Positions 6,375 through 7,143 of a DNA stretch of 7,143 bases are shown piece by piece. The position numbers and the translations under genes were made by a program. The DNA is taken from positions 1 to 7,143 of the forward strand of contig DXZO01000049.1 in NCBI GenBank assembly GCA_019419625.1, read 5' to 3'. The stretch's first letter is position 1; every line of letters starts with the position of its first letter. The notes under the pieces are model-generated. The model was given only the letters and a program-made list of their open reading frames with translations, ran no database searches and was not told the DNA's origin. The stretch comes from Collinsella sp. Lineage in GTDB: Bacteria; Actinomycetota; Coriobacteriia; Coriobacteriales; Coriobacteriaceae.

Positions 6375-6399
6375 GCTCTCATCAATTCAATAACAGCGG

Positions 6400-7143
6400 C
6401 TAGAGCGTCTTGAGGTACTCCCCCAGCTCCTCCTCCCAGTCGGGCATGCGGAACCCGACGGACTCGAGCCTGGACAGGTCGAGCGCGGAGTGGACCGGGC
6501 GCGGGGCGATGGGGCCGGAGGCCTCGGCGTAGTAGTCGGCGGTGCTCACCGGCACGACCTTCTCGCCGTTGCCGTTGGCGGCCTCGAAGACGGCGCGGGC
6601 GATGTCGGCCCAGGACTTGACCGCACCCGAGCCGGTGCAGTCGTAGGTGCCGTAGGGGGCGTGCGTCCCCAGCACGTGGAAGATGGCCTCGGCCATGTCG
6701 CGCGTGAAGGTCAGGCGGCCCAGCTGGTCGTCCACGACGGTGACCTGCGTGAGCTTGTCCTCGGGGTCGGCGACGCGGTCGGACAGGCCCTTCATCGTCT
6801 TGACGAAGTTGTGCCCCTCGCCGATGACCCAACTGGAGCGCATGATGTAGTGGCGCGGGCAGCCGGCCACGGCGATGTCGCCGGCGGCCTTGGTCTGGCC
6901 GTAGACGGACAACGGGGAGAGGGGCTCGTCCTCTGTGTGCACCTCGGCCGTGCCGTCGAAGACGTAGTCGGAGGACACGTGGACCAGGGTGATCCCGTGC
7001 CCGGCGCAGGTGCGGGCGAGCAGGGCGGGGCCGGTGGCGTTGGCCTTCCAGGCGGCCGCGCGCCCCTCGGGTGTCTCGGCCCTGTCGACCGCCGTGTAGG
7101 CGCCGCAGTTGATCACGGTGCCGTAGAGCGACCAGTCGTACTC
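6400..7143 (-). CDS. rfbD: dTDP-4-dehydrorhamnose reductase, partial (N-terminus beyond window)
   Basis: This enzyme reduces dTDP-4-dehydro-L-rhamnose to dTDP-L-rhamnose, the last step of activated rhamnose synthesis, in the cytoplasm. The visible 247 residues show VINCGAYTAVDRAE (10-23 counted from the window edge), SSDYVFDGT (57-65) and the YGQTKAAGD segment with the SDR Y81-x3-K85 pair. RSSWVIG followed by NFVKTM, and VVDDQLGRLTF, complete the classic RfbD/RmlD set. The N-terminal dinucleotide-binding glycine motif is missing because the frame stays open to the right edge. A GTG at 7116 is inside the conserved core and is not the start. In several Actinobacteria this domain is fused behind an RfbC epimerase; that cannot be judged here. 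Sampled lines are about 70-78% GC with almost all codons ending in G or C, far above the left-hand genes. It converges on the glycosyltransferase operon and is probably the tail of a rhamnose operon. Confidence 0.93.
   Translation of the reverse strand, partial: EYDWSLYGTVINCGAYTAVDRAETPEGRAAAWKANATGPALLARTCAGHGITLVHVSSDYVFDGTAEVHTEDEPLSPLSVYGQTKAAGDIAVAGCPRHYIMRSSWVIGEGHNFVKTMKGLSDRVADPEDKLTQVTVVDDQLGRLTFTRDMAEAIFHVLGTHAPYGTYDCTGSGAVKSWADIARAVFEAANGNGEKVVPVSTADYYAEASGPIAPRPVHSALDLSRLESVGFRMPDWEEELGEYLKTL

Noticed and set aside
6305..6832. A 175-codon minus-strand frame overlapping rfbD and the terminator
   Set aside because: It is an Arg/Gly/Pro/His-rich frame produced by the very high GC content. 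The rfbD frame in the same place carries all conserved motifs.
1..7143. CRISPR arrays, insertion sequences, defence genes or phage genes
   Set aside because: No regularly spaced repeats, transposase, nuclease or phage motifs were seen. All coding space is accounted for by envelope-glycan genes.

Overview
The window looks like part of a cell-envelope glycan locus from a moderately GC-rich Gram-positive bacterium. Gene style (GTG starts behind strong AAGGAG/AAGGGAG ribosome sites, CCA encoded in the tRNA gene, a YfhO-type membrane enzyme paired with a CsbB/GtrB-type glycosyltransferase, a TagGH/Wzm-Wzt-type exporter, rhamnose synthesis) suggests an actinobacterial lineage such as Coriobacteriia, with Collinsella my best guess. 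That placement is inference from composition and gene types; no database search was possible.

Layout. Positions 1-63 hold nothing assignable. A leftward block follows: a Rho-independent terminator (64-96), tRNA-Arg(UCU) (106-182), an ABC ATPase (237-1004) and its ABC-2 permease (1016-1861). Transcription of this block runs right to left, so the order is permease, ATPase, tRNA, terminator. A 160-bp divergent intergenic region (1862-2021) carries a TATACT -10-like element for each direction. A rightward three-gene operon follows: a DPM1-like family 2 glycosyltransferase (2022-2993), a CsbB/GtrB-like polyprenyl-phosphate glycosyltransferase with two C-terminal membrane helices (3000-3968), and a large YfhO-family polytopic membrane protein (3952-6360). 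These genes are 6 nt apart and then overlap by 17 nt. The operon ends at a bidirectional hairpin terminator that contains the yfhO stop codon. A convergent, leftward, very GC-rich dTDP-4-dehydrorhamnose reductase gene (rfbD, 6400-7143) runs off the right edge without its N-terminus.

How the parts fit. The ABC pair probably exports an undecaprenyl-linked polysaccharide or teichoic-acid-like polymer. RfbD makes dTDP-L-rhamnose, a likely building block. The GT2/GT2/YfhO operon resembles the 'three-component' glycosylation systems (B. subtilis CsbB/YfhO, Listeria GtlA/GtlB), in which a GT2 charges undecaprenyl phosphate with a sugar on the inside and a GT-C-like YfhO protein transfers it to a surface polymer on the outside. 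No GtcA-type flippase is in the window, and the operon has two GT2 enzymes rather than one. These are the least explained aspects of the locus. Overall this is a recognisable envelope-glycan region rather than a clearly new system.
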